Shown piece by piece: positions 16,881 to 24,803 of a stretch of 64,000 nt of DNA. Position numbers and translations under genes: made by a program. The notes under the pieces were generated by a model. It made no database searches. It was not told the origin of the DNA and saw only the letters and a list, made by a program, of their open reading frames with translations. Each line of letters begins with the position of its first letter. Position 1 is the first letter of the stretch. The stretch comes from MTP4 sp052056915 (GTDB lineage Archaea; Halobacteriota; Methanosarcinia; Methanosarcinales; Methanosarcinaceae), in assembly GCF_052056915.1 (NCBI RefSeq), contig NZ_CP195119.1, positions 2,728,001-2,792,000 on the forward strand, written 5' to 3'.

Positions 16881-17216
16881 GCAATTGAAAAACGGCAAAC
16901 TGAAGGTTGCAATTGAAAAACGGCAAACTGAAAGTTGCAATTGAAAAATGGCAAACTGAAAATTGCAATTGAAAAATGGCAAACTGAAAGTTGCAATTGA
17001 AAAACGGCAAACTGAAAATTGCAATTGAAAAACGGCAAACTGAAAATTGCAATTGAAAAATGGCAAACTGAAAATTGCAATTGAAAAATGGCAAACTAAA
17101 AATTGCAATTGAAAAACGGTAAACTAAAAATTGCAATTGAAAAACGGTAAACTAAAAATTGCAATTGAAAAACGGTAAACTAAAAATTGCAATTGAAAAA
17201 TGGCAAACTGAAAGTT
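16881..17216. repeat. Tandem repeat, 28 bp x 12, between mttC and mttP
   Basis: Twelve head-to-tail units begin every 28 bases from 16881, each GCAATTGAAAAAYGGY then AAACTRAAARTT. Differences between units are limited to a few C/T and A/G positions, with GGC-to-GGT variants clustered in units 9-11. There are no spacers, so this is not CRISPR. The period is not a multiple of three. Confidence 0.95.
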
Positions 17217-17384
17217 GCAACTTGATGAATCATGAATTATTCCCGGATAATGAGTAATTCCTGGATATACAATGCCCATCGGAAAGGTCCGCAGGCTGCA
17301 TTTTAGACTGTGGGAATTTGGCAGGTTCGGAATCCTGCCGTGAGGGAGTTTCCGCAGTCATTCTGAAAACTGGAGGGAGTTTTC

Positions 17385-18431
17385 GTGGATTTGAAAGCTT
17401 TAAAAAAACAGGAAAGTAAAAGAAAAATCAGTAAAGGGTACATGTGGGCCCTTTTCTGTGCTGTGTTCTGGGGTATCTGGTATCTTCCCGGAACTGTTGT
17501 GTGGGTACTGAACCCGTTCGATGCAATGTACGGGGCTATTGCCGAAACAAGCGGGGACGGAACTTCCCTTATCATAACTGCGGTGTTAATTACCGCCTTT
17601 AATGCGCTTACGGTTATGCTGGCGCTTATGCTCTGGAACGGTGTACTCGGAAAATACGGGGAACTGGTCCGGACCATGAAGGAATTCCATCCGTGTTCCA
17701 AGTGGTTCTTCCTTGCCTCGATTTTCGGTGGGCCAATGGCAATTCTCGGTTCGTTTATTGCTATGGGTTTCATCGGTGGCGCATTCGCAGCTGTTGCGGC
17801 TCTTCTCTACCCTGTGGTGGGCTCGATTCTTGCTTACTACTGGTACGGGGAAAAGATCTCCAAAAGAGCTGCACTGGGCATAGGAATCATCATCCTTGGA
17901 GGCATCACGATCTTCGGTGGCGGGCTTATTAATGAGCTTTCTTCAGGTAACGTCCAGTGGATCGGGTATCTTGGAGGTTTGATGGCTGCTGCCGGCTGGG
18001 GTATTGAAGGTGCAATCGCAGGTAAGGGTCTCGATATTTCCGAGCCTGACGTGGGGCTGACCCTGAGATTCGTTGGAGAAAACATTATCTGGTGGATTAT
18101 TATCGTCCCGCTGCTTGCATTTGTCGGCTTTCCGATGTATTCCTTTGCATTCCAGGCATTTGAACCCCTGACCCTGCTGGTCCTTATCTTTGCAGGAATT
18201 ACCTTTGGTTTCTGTTATGTATGCTGGTATAAGTCCTTCCCGCTTATTGGCGTCGGAAGAGGCCAGGGTATCGGAAACCTCTATGGGCTGTTTGCTATTA
18301 TCTTCATCTTCCTCTTCTTCGGAGATGTCCCGGAGTGGACTATCCTTGTCGGAGGTACTCTCTGTGTTATTGGTAGTTTCGCTATGATTACGGAAGACAC
18401 AAGTGAACTTGAAACTCTGAGAGGTGAGTGA
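17385..18431 (+). CDS. mttP: Putative trimethylamine permease MttP
   Basis: 348 residues, almost entirely hydrophobic, with about ten predicted membrane spans in the style of the drug/metabolite (DMT/EamA) superfamily; a short basic N-terminus (KKQESKRKISKG) is probably cytoplasmic. Its place between mttC and mtbB is that of MttP in Methanosarcina, where a role in methylamine uptake is proposed from context. The start is GTG at 17385 preceded by GGAGGGAG at 17372-17379. The stop overlaps the beginning of the next small gene region. It is separated from mttC by a terminator-like hairpin and a repeat array. Confidence 0.85.
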   Translation: MDLKALKKQESKRKISKGYMWALFCAVFWGIWYLPGTVVWVLNPFDAMYGAIAETSGDGTSLIITAVLITAFNALTVMLALMLWNGVLGKYGELVRTMKEFHPCSKWFFLASIFGGPMAILGSFIAMGFIGGAFAAVAALLYPVVGSILAYYWYGEKISKRAALGIGIIILGGITIFGGGLINELSSGNVQWIGYLGGLMAAAGWGIEGAIAGKGLDISEPDVGLTLRFVGENIIWWIIIVPLLAFVGFPMYSFAFQAFEPLTLLVLIFAGITFGFCYVCWYKSFPLIGVGRGQGIGNLYGLFAIIFIFLFFGDVPEWTILVGGTLCVIGSFAMITEDTSELETLRGE

Positions 18432-18432
18432 A

Positions 18433-18726
18433 ATGGGAAACCGTCCAATTAAATTCAGGATCCTGGAGCTTTTCCTGGATGATAAGGAACACTGGAACTA
18501 TGAGATTGTCTCAAAGATCCAGGAAGAATATAATATGCAGGGAAATTTCCAGAGGGATAGCATCAACTTCGACATTCTTGAACTGGCGTCCGGCGGAATG
18601 CTCAAGGACGTGGAGCAGAAGGTGGATGATAAAGGTGTCTACAAAAAAGACTTCCTTTTGCACAAATACGCAATCACGGACTTCGGGAAAGTGAGAGGGT
18701 CCGATGCCTGTCTGAGATATGTGTAA
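18433..18726 (+). CDS. Unnamed 97-residue protein between mttP and mtbB
   Basis: The ATG at 18433 is 2 bases after the mttP stop codon and is preceded by GGTGA (18423-18427); an in-frame GTG at 18424 overlapping mttP is the alternative. The soluble protein starts MGNRPIKFRILELFLDDKEH and has a helix-rich pattern followed by a KDFLLHKYAITDFG strand-like segment. This is compatible with a small winged-helix fold (three helices plus wing), but I cannot name a family. Tight translational coupling to mttP and position inside a methylamine operon suggest a regulator or accessory protein for uptake or for expression of the second half of the operon. That role is inference only. Confidence 0.7.
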   Translation: MGNRPIKFRILELFLDDKEHWNYEIVSKIQEEYNMQGNFQRDSINFDILELASGGMLKDVEQKVDDKGVYKKDFLLHKYAITDFGKVRGSDACLRYV

Positions 18727-18739
18727 TGGAGGTTCAAAA

Positions 18740-18889
18740 ATGGTACAAACCGCAGCTGCTATGGAAGCGTACAACGCATACTGGGCAAACTCCTTCATAC
18801 CTGCCGGGGACATCATGTGGATGGTCCTGATTTTGGTTCTTGCAGTGTTTGCTCTCTGGCAGGCCAGGACTTTCGTGTCCCGGTTCTGA
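18740..18889 (+). CDS. Unnamed 49-residue membrane microprotein before mtbB
   Basis: An ATG ORF with a textbook GGAGG at 18728-18732 (7 bases before the ATG), 13 bases after the preceding gene. The product has a short soluble N-terminus (MVQTAAAMEAYNAYW), one clear transmembrane helix of about 20 residues (IMWMVLILVLAVFALWQ) and a basic end ARTFVSRF. Position between the permease mttP and mtbB, and the good ribosome site, argue that it is expressed. A single-span partner of MttP is a plausible guess. Its small size makes it easy to miss in annotation. Confidence 0.7.
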   Translation: MVQTAAAMEAYNAYWANSFIPAGDIMWMVLILVLAVFALWQARTFVSRF

Positions 18890-18948
18890 GTTCTCAGCAC
18901 ACAACACAGCTTTCCAGATCCAACAATACTTAATATTAGGTGAAAATA

Positions 18949-20352
18949 ATGGCTACAGAATATGCTTTGAGGATGGGAGACGGTAAGAAGCTCTTCCTGA
19001 CAAAAGAAACGATCATAGAGGAAATTGAGGCAGGTACGGCTGACGCCGCAGACCTTGGTGAAATTCCTACTCTTTCCGGTGACGAAATCGACAAGCTCGC
19101 AGAAATCCTGATGATGCCGGGTAAGACCGTCAGTGTAGAACAGGGCATGGAAGTCCCGGTTACCCACGACATCGGAACCCTCAGACTTGACGGGGACCAG
19201 GGTAACAGCGGTGTAGGTATCCCTTCCAGCCGCCTTGTCGGCTGCATGATGCACGAGAGAGCATTTGGCGCTGACACCATGGAACTCGGTCACATCGACT
19301 ACAGTTACAAGCCTGTCAAGCCTGTTATCTCTCAGGAATGCCAGACCATGGAAACCTGCCAGCAGAACATGGTCGTGCCGCTCTTCTACGGGGCAATGCC
19401 GAACATGGGCCTGTATTATACTCCTGATGGTCCCTTCGAAAACCCCGGAGACCTGATGAAGGCTTTCAAGATTCAGGAAGCCTGGGATTCCATGGAACAT
19501 GCCGCAGAACACCTCACCAGGGACACTGTGTGGGTCATGCAGAGGCTTTTCGCCTCTGGAGCAGACGGTATTAACTTCGACACCACCGGAGCAGCCGGGG
19601 ATGCAGATATGTACGGGACCCTCCACGCAATCGAAGCGCTCAGGAAGGAATTCCCGAACATGTACATCGAAGCCGGTATGGCCGGGGAATGTGTGCTCGG
19701 GATGCACGGTGAACTCAAGTACGACGGCACAACCCTTGCAGGTCTCTGGCCCCACCAGCAGGCCCCATTGATTGAAAAGGCAGGCGCAAACGTCTTCGGG
19801 CCGGTCTGCAACACCAACACCAGCAAGACTTCCGCCTGGAACCTTGCAAGATCTGTTACCTTCATGAAGGCAGCAGTCGAAGCCTCCAACCTCCCCTGCC
19901 ACGTTGACATGGGAATGGGCGTAGGCGGAATCCCCATGCTTGAGACTCCCCCAATCGACGCTGTGACCAGGGCAAGCAAGGCAATGGTCGAGATTGCCGG
20001 CGTAGACGGCATATAGATCGGAGTCGGCGACCCGATGGGTATGCCGATTTCCCACATCATGGCCTCCGGTATGACCGGAATCAGAGCAGCCGGGGACCTT
20101 GTCGCAAGGATGGAGTTCTCAAAGAACATGAGAATCGGAGAAGCCAAGGAATACGTCGCAAAGAAGCTCGGCGTTGACACCATGGACCTCAGCGATGAAT
20201 ACGTCATGAGGGAACTTCGTGAAGAACTCGACATAGGTGTTATCACCTCTGTGCCTGGCGCAGCCAAGGGCCTTGCAGCTAAGATGAACATCGAGAAGCT
20301 GCTCGACGTCAAGATCAACTCCTGCGACCTCTTCAGAAAACAGATCGCATAA
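18949..20352 (+). CDS. mtbB: Dimethylamine methyltransferase MtbB, pyrrolysine protein (in-frame TAG at 20014-20016)
   Basis: 467 residues when TAG codon 356 is read as pyrrolysine, exactly the length and Pyl position known for MtbB. Without it the gene would split into 18949-20013 and 20035-20352. The flanking text EIAGVDGI-(Pyl)-IGVGDPMGMPISH is continuous in one frame. MtbB transfers a methyl group from dimethylamine to MtbC Co(I). The ATG is preceded by AGGTGA at 18937-18942. It closes the operon; the substrate chain is trimethylamine (MttB) then dimethylamine (MtbB), while monomethylamine genes (mtmBC) are not in this window. Confidence 0.97.
20014..20016 (+). other. In-frame amber codon decoded as pyrrolysine in mtbB
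   Basis: TAG in the context GGCATA-TAG-ATCGGAGTC, with conserved MtbB sequence on both sides in the same frame. Confidence 0.96.
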
Positions 20353-21445
20353 GTGAAGTATCCGGGTTCAGGCTCCGGCCTGAATCCTCCTCCGATGGAA
20401 ATACGGCAGGGAAGCAAAAAAAGCGAACAGACCACCAAAATGTTTCAAAATCCCCGGGAAACTGCTCCTGAAAGCTCTTTCCGGACCCGGGTTCCGGGGA
20501 TCAAACCTGCCGTCCTTTCCATTTTATTTTTTCTGGAAGTTTTCTTACAATTCCCTTATGTTTTTGATTTGGTTTTTTTAGTTGGTTTTTGATTTGGTTT
20601 TTGATTTGGTTTTTTTAGTTGGTTTTTGATTTGGTTTTTGATTTGGTTTTTGATTTGGTTTTTTAGTTGATTTCCTTTCTAATTCTATTTCCTTTTCTAT
20701 TCAATATATCTTTTAATTCAATTTGTTTTTAGTTGATCTCCATTTTATTTGTTTTAAATCAGTTTTTTCTACCAGGTTTGTTTCCCTGTTAGCTCTATCT
20801 CTTCAGTTTCCGGTTTTCCCAGAAACGTTTATATATGTGTAGGTACTTGTAATTAATGGGAAAACAAATTTACTTGATTTGCCATTTCAAGTGCCATTTA
20901 AATCTCCCTATGTGTGCGGATTCCTGGGGCAATTTTGCCTCAAAACCTCCATTTTTTATTTTTGTATTCACCTTTTTTGGAGTCAACTTTTCTTTCCAGC
21001 TCTGCCTCTCCTTCCAGGCTGCTATTTTTTCGGTATCAAAGCTTCTTTCCCGGTGTTTCCTGTTCTTGTGAACCGGCTGCAGGGCTTACAATTCCCGGAG
21101 TATAGCCCAAAGTTTATAATGGGATATGCGCAATAAGACTCACAAAAAGTGGCTTCCGGAGTTTAACCCGGAATATGGTGAAACGAATTCCGGTGACCTT
21201 CGTGCCGATAAAAGCAAATCCGAACCCGGATGTTTAAAGTTTGAATTCCTTATGGAATACTGAATTCCGGAATACTGGAATACTCTTCCCCTTTATGGTA
21301 ATCCTGATACTGGAAACCTGAGGGACAGAATAGTTTTTTTCATTCTCATTCGGGTTTCCTGCTTCATTATCATCATATCACTGTATCTAAAATCACATCT
21401 AAAATCACTGTATCTAACAATCGTATCGGAAATTTTGGTGAAAAA
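20353..21445 (+). other. mtbB-lysK intergenic region
   Basis: About 1.1 kb with no credible protein gene. 20561-20670 is a T-rich degenerate repeat of a TTTGATTTGGTTT-like 13-base unit and may act as an archaeal T-tract terminator for mtbB. A good TATA box, GTTTATATATGTG, lies at 20827-20839; the 71-codon ORF after it is Phe/Cys-rich and reads like non-coding A/T DNA. Near lysK, AAAATCACTGTATCTA is directly repeated (about 21370-21420). GGTGA at 21436-21440 is the lysK ribosome site. Confidence 0.5.
20561..20670. repeat. T-rich degenerate tandem repeat after mtbB
   Basis: Seven or so copies of a TTTTTGATTTGG-type unit with occasional TTTTTTTAGTTGG variants. The long T runs fit factor-independent termination in archaea. 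Confidence 0.7.
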
Positions 21446-23053
21446 ATGGCTGACATCATTCACTGGGCAGACGTCATAGCTGAAGACACGTTACAAAAGA
21501 GCAGCAAGCACCTTGTTGCCACAGGGATCACTCCCTCGGGACACATCCATATCGGGAACATGAGGGAAGTGGTGACGGCAGATGCCGCTTACAGGGCTCT
21601 TATGGATAAGGGTGCGGAAACCGAACTGATATACATTGCCGACACTTACGACCCTCTGAGGAAAGTCTATCCTTTCCTTCCTGAAAGCTACGCCGAGCAT
21701 GTGGGAAAACCCCTTTCTGAGGTCCCCTGTCCCTGCGGGGAATGCGCAAACTATGCCGAGCATTTCCTTAAACCCTTCCTTGAAGCCCTGCACCGCCTGG
21801 GTATCAACCCGAAGGTCTACAAAGCTGACGAGATGTATAAGGCGGGACTGTACATAGAAGCCATCAAAACCGCGCTTTTGAAGCGGGACGAGATTGCAAA
21901 GATCCTCGAGGAAGTTTCGGGGAAGACCGTGGCCGAAGACTGGAGCCCCTTTAACCCGATCTGCAATGAGTGCGGCAAGCTTACCACCACAAAGGTCACC
22001 GGGTTTGACGCAGACGCGGAGACCGTGGACTATGTCTGTTCCTGCGGCCACGCCGGGACCGTTTCCATGAAAGGAGGGGGCAAGCTTACCTGGCGTGTGG
22101 ACTGGCCGGCCCGCTGGGGAATCCTGGGCGTGTCCATCGAACCCTTCGGAAAGGACCATGCCTCCAGAGGCGGCTCCTACGACACCGGGACGCGGATCGC
22201 AGAAGAGATCTACGGCCACCAGCCTCCAAGCCCCATTGTCTATGAGTGGATCATGCTCGGGAAAAAGGGTGCCATGTCCTCTTCCACCGGGGTTGTGGTC
22301 TCTATCTCCGACATGCTTGAGGTTGTGCCCCCGGAAGTCCTGCGCTACCTGATTATCCGGACCAAGCCCGAAAAGCATATACAGTTCGACCCGGGGCAGC
22401 CTCTCCTTTCCCTGGTGGACGAGTACGAGCGTCTCAGGACAAAGTTCCAGGAAGAGGACCCCTCTCTCGGGGACTTTGATAAGAGGATCTACGAACTCTC
22501 CAGGGCAACCGGCATCTGCCAGTCCGATATTCCATTCAAGCAGATGGTGACCATCTCCCAGGTAGCCAGGGGCGATTTCGAGCAGATCCTGAAAATCGTG
22601 GCACGTTCAGGTTTTGACACGGAAAACGAAAAGTGTATCAGGGAACTAGCCGAGAACGTCTCGAAATGGCTTGAACTCTATGCCCCCCCCTTTGCAAAGT
22701 TCAGCGTAAAAGAGAATGTGCCCGTACAGGTAGCCACCCTCTCAGAGCTCCAGAAGAACTTCCTCGGGGCCCTCGCAGACATCATCGAAGCCAGTGGGGA
22801 ACTTACAGGGGAAGACTACCATTTGCTGGTCTACTCGGCAAAAGACGCAGGGTCAGAGCTCAACGGCAGGATTGCAGCCAGCCTGGCCACAGAGCCCGAA
22901 ACTCTCGAAGTAAACCCGAAAGACCTTTTCAAAGCCATCTACACCGCCATTCTGGGGCAGGGCTCGGGCCCGAAGGCGGGTTGGTTCCTATCCTCCTTTG
23001 AAAAGGAGTTCCTGGTGGAAAGGTTCAGGGAATCTGCCGTCTACCAGCCTTAA
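21446..23053 (+). CDS. lysK: Lysyl-tRNA synthetase, class I
   Basis: 535 residues of the class I LysRS found in most archaea. The HIGH-type motif is in TPSGHIHIGNMREV (around residues 28-41), and the KMSKS-type loop reads GAMSSSTGVV (around 278). A zinc-ribbon-like CNECGKL...VCSCGHAG segment lies near 175-205. It charges tRNA-Lys. The gene begins about 1.1 kb after the last pyrrolysine gene. Class I and class II LysRS together were once proposed to charge tRNA-Pyl, so the neighbourhood is noteworthy, but PylRS is the accepted enzyme. A methyltransferase gene follows after 12 bases. Confidence 0.95.
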   Translation: MADIIHWADVIAEDTLQKSSKHLVATGITPSGHIHIGNMREVVTADAAYRALMDKGAETELIYIADTYDPLRKVYPFLPESYAEHVGKPLSEVPCPCGECANYAEHFLKPFLEALHRLGINPKVYKADEMYKAGLYIEAIKTALLKRDEIAKILEEVSGKTVAEDWSPFNPICNECGKLTTTKVTGFDADAETVDYVCSCGHAGTVSMKGGGKLTWRVDWPARWGILGVSIEPFGKDHASRGGSYDTGTRIAEEIYGHQPPSPIVYEWIMLGKKGAMSSSTGVVVSISDMLEVVPPEVLRYLIIRTKPEKHIQFDPGQPLLSLVDEYERLRTKFQEEDPSLGDFDKRIYELSRATGICQSDIPFKQMVTISQVARGDFEQILKIVARSGFDTENEKCIRELAENVSKWLELYAPPFAKFSVKENVPVQVATLSELQKNFLGALADIIEASGELTGEDYHLLVYSAKDAGSELNGRIAASLATEPETLEVNPKDLFKAIYTAILGQGSGPKAGWFLSSFEKEFLVERFRESAVYQP

Positions 23054-23065
23054 TTCTTTGAGAGT

Positions 23066-23743
23066 ATGCCGGAATCAAAAAACCCTGCTAAAGAGCATTT
23101 TCTTGCCTGGGATAAGGAGTACGCCCACCTGAAATGGGGAGGGCCCGCTCCTATCAGGGATGTGCTGGCTCGTATCCCGCTAGGAGCCCGGGTCCTTGAT
23201 GCCGGGTCGGGGGGCGGCAGGTATCTCGGGGAACTTGCCGGACACTATGCAGCCGTAGGCGTCGATGTCTCCCTCATAGCTCTTGGTAAGTCCCGGGAGC
23301 AGCTTGCCAGGAGCGGGAAAACCGCCGGCCACCTGGGGGCAAGTGTCCACCTCCTGCCTTTCAAAAAAGCTTCTTTTGACGGCATCCTCTGTTACGGCGT
23401 GCTCCAGCACCTTTTCCGGGAGGAAAGAGAGGCTGCAGTCCGGGAATTCCGGCGGGTGCTCGTGGATGGGGGTATCGTCTTTTTCGAAGCCTTCGGCACC
23501 GAGGATATGCGCTGTGGGGGAAAGTCTGCGAAAAACAGTGAAGGAAATTCTGAGAAAAATACCTTCCTCCGCCAGAACGGGATCATCTATCATTACTTTA
23601 CGAAGGAAGAGTTAATGTCGCTTTTCGAAGGGTTTGAAATCCTCGAACTTAAAGATGTAAAAAAAGAGAAAATTTTCAGGGGAGAAGTCTACCGACGGCA
23701 CATGGTCCGGGGTATTTTCCGGAAAAATTCCGGGAAAAACTGA
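23066..23743 (+). CDS. SAM-dependent methyltransferase (class I)
   Basis: 225 residues. A class I Rossmann methyltransferase with motif I VLDAGSGGGRYL near residues 42-53, an acidic residue after strand 2 (AVGVDVS), and motif IV/V region CYGVLQHL. The C-terminal third contains a Ser/Asn/Lys-rich loop (residues about 155-170) and a YHYFTKEELMSLF segment typical of Methyltransf_11/25 relatives. The substrate cannot be deduced. It sits 12 bases after lysK and is likely co-transcribed. No own ribosome site is obvious; the ATG is close behind the lysK stop. Confidence 0.8.
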   Translation: MPESKNPAKEHFLAWDKEYAHLKWGGPAPIRDVLARIPLGARVLDAGSGGGRYLGELAGHYAAVGVDVSLIALGKSREQLARSGKTAGHLGASVHLLPFKKASFDGILCYGVLQHLFREEREAAVREFRRVLVDGGIVFFEAFGTEDMRCGGKSAKNSEGNSEKNTFLRQNGIIYHYFTKEELMSLFEGFEILELKDVKKEKIFRGEVYRRHMVRGIFRKNSGKN

Positions 23744-23760
23744 TCCCCTCCGATTTTGCT

Positions 23761-23847
23761 GTTTAAGCCGCTTCCCTGTTTTAATTTTATTGCTTAAGCA
23801 CTTCCCTGCTTTAATTTATTGCTTAAGCACTTCCCCATCTTAAGCTG
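23761..23847. repeat. Tandem repeat, about 30 bp x 3
   Basis: Units begin at 23761, 23792 and 23821, each YTTAAGC-CTTCCC then a TTTTAATTTTATT-like tail. It lies between convergent genes. Confidence 0.75.
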
Positions 23848-23860
23848 AATGTAAAAATTT

Positions 23861-24118
23861 TCATACAAAGGCGATGCCCAGGTAATTAAGCAGGATTACG
23901 AGAAATGCCCCGAAAACGCCTCCGATTGCGCAGATAAGGATTACTATCCAGGTAATTGCTATTTCAAGCCCGAGAATGACCTTTGCTACAATCAGGATCA
24001 GGATTCCAAGGACTGCGTTTATTGCCAGCTTGGTTCCGGTTTTAAGAATTTTATAAAGCACGTAGGCAACTATAATTGCAATAATCAGAGTTGATATTTC
24101 GGCAATTCCTACTACCAT
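23861..24118 (-). CDS. BofA-like small membrane protein
   Basis: 85 residues with three hydrophobic stretches (about 7-25, 33-55, 58-80) and little else; LAINAVLGILILIVAK resembles the archaeal members of the BofA (sigma-K processing inhibitor) family. In Bacillus BofA holds an intramembrane protease complex inactive; in archaea no role is known. A minus-strand TATA-like AATTATAAATAATT at about 24132-24148 lies 20-30 bases before the ATG, so the transcript is probably nearly leaderless. It converges on the methyltransferase gene. Confidence 0.65.
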   Translation of the reverse strand: MVVGIAEISTLIIAIIVAYVLYKILKTGTKLAINAVLGILILIVAKVILGLEIAITWIVILICAIGGVFGAFLVILLNYLGIAFV

Positions 24119-24248
24119 ATGCTATAGTTAGGGTATCCAATTATTTATAATTATCAATGAGTTCGGTTTTTTTTGAAATCTATTTTTTCCGGACTCGCCT
24201 GAAGGCTTATCTACTCATTTTTCCTGCAGGATACGGGGAAATTCCAGT

Positions 24249-24785
24249 TCAAAATGAGCTCAGAAATTCCACAAGAATTTCCTTAAGTTCTCCCTCATCC
24301 GAATATGGCTTTACCTTTATTCCAGGGTCCGGGTTTCCGAGCAGCATCGCAGAGACTGCCGCATCAGGCCGGTGCAGGCAGAGTACGGGGATTTTCCCGA
24401 CAAGCGCCCGGCAGATCTCGTAGCCTACTCCCAGGGAAGGGACCGTAACTTCGGCAAGCATTGCGTCACTTTTTGCAAGTAGGCCCAGGTCCCGAGCATA
24501 AATTTCCTCTTCGGTCATTGCCGACTCTACTTTTTCAAGCTCAGGGTCAACGACGTGCCAGCTTACGACCTCAGCTCCTGCTCCCTCAAGGGTCTCGTAA
24601 ATCAGGCGGTACACCGGTAGAAGCTGCCTTCCTCCCCGGATCGAACCCGAGAGGAATATTTTCGGGTTTCCCTTCTCTTGACTTTCCTGCTCTGTCTTTG
24701 CTCCCCTTTCTAAGGTTTCCTGTTTTTCTTTTTCCCGAACCGACATGTCCATCACCAATTTGTTCTCACTTAATTTTCCTGCCAC
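24249..24785 (-). CDS. DNPH1/Rcl-like deoxynucleoside monophosphate N-glycosidase
   Basis: 178 residues. The core, beginning near residue 42, has the Rcl signature KIFLSGSIRGGRQ and the active-site strand DAMLAEVTVPSLGVGYE, closely matching 2'-deoxynucleoside 5'-monophosphate N-hydrolases (nucleoside 2-deoxyribosyltransferase superfamily). Such enzymes cleave the N-glycosidic bond of dNMPs, probably for nucleotide sanitation. The first 40 residues are charged and lack similarity. The start used is GTG at 24785 with GAGGGGAG upstream; an in-frame ATG at 24752 is an alternative. It lies 18 bases after the U32 peptidase gene and is probably in its operon. Confidence 0.78.
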   Translation of the reverse strand: MAGKLSENKLVMDMSVREKEKQETLERGAKTEQESQEKGNPKIFLSGSIRGGRQLLPVYRLIYETLEGAGAEVVSWHVVDPELEKVESAMTEEEIYARDLGLLAKSDAMLAEVTVPSLGVGYEICRALVGKIPVLCLHRPDAAVSAMLLGNPDPGIKVKPYSDEGELKEILVEFLSSF

Positions 24786-24803
24786 TCACTTAACTCCCCT
24801 CAT

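Larger units (their letters stand above)
16728..17384 (+). other. mttC-mttP spacer
   Basis: 657 bases inside the operon holding the stem-loop at 16742 and the 28-bp x 12 tandem array. Antisense ORFs of 77-94 codons read through the array, but they are repeats of a nine-residue pattern forced by the DNA and are not taken as genes. No obvious TATA box was found close to mttP. Confidence 0.6.

Noticed and set aside
16824..17136. Antisense ORFs of 77-94 codons with FQFAVFQLQF-like repeats
   Set aside because: They read through the 28-bp x 12 array; similar ORFs appear in several frames because the unit lacks stops. No ribosome site and no resemblance to a protein.
16881..17216. CRISPR array
   Set aside because: Units are contiguous with no unique spacers and no cas genes are nearby.
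20856..21071. 71-codon ORF after a good TATA box in the mtbB-lysK gap
   Set aside because: Phe/Cys/Ser-rich composition typical of random A/T DNA, other frames equally open, no ribosome site. A non-coding RNA from the TATA box remains possible.
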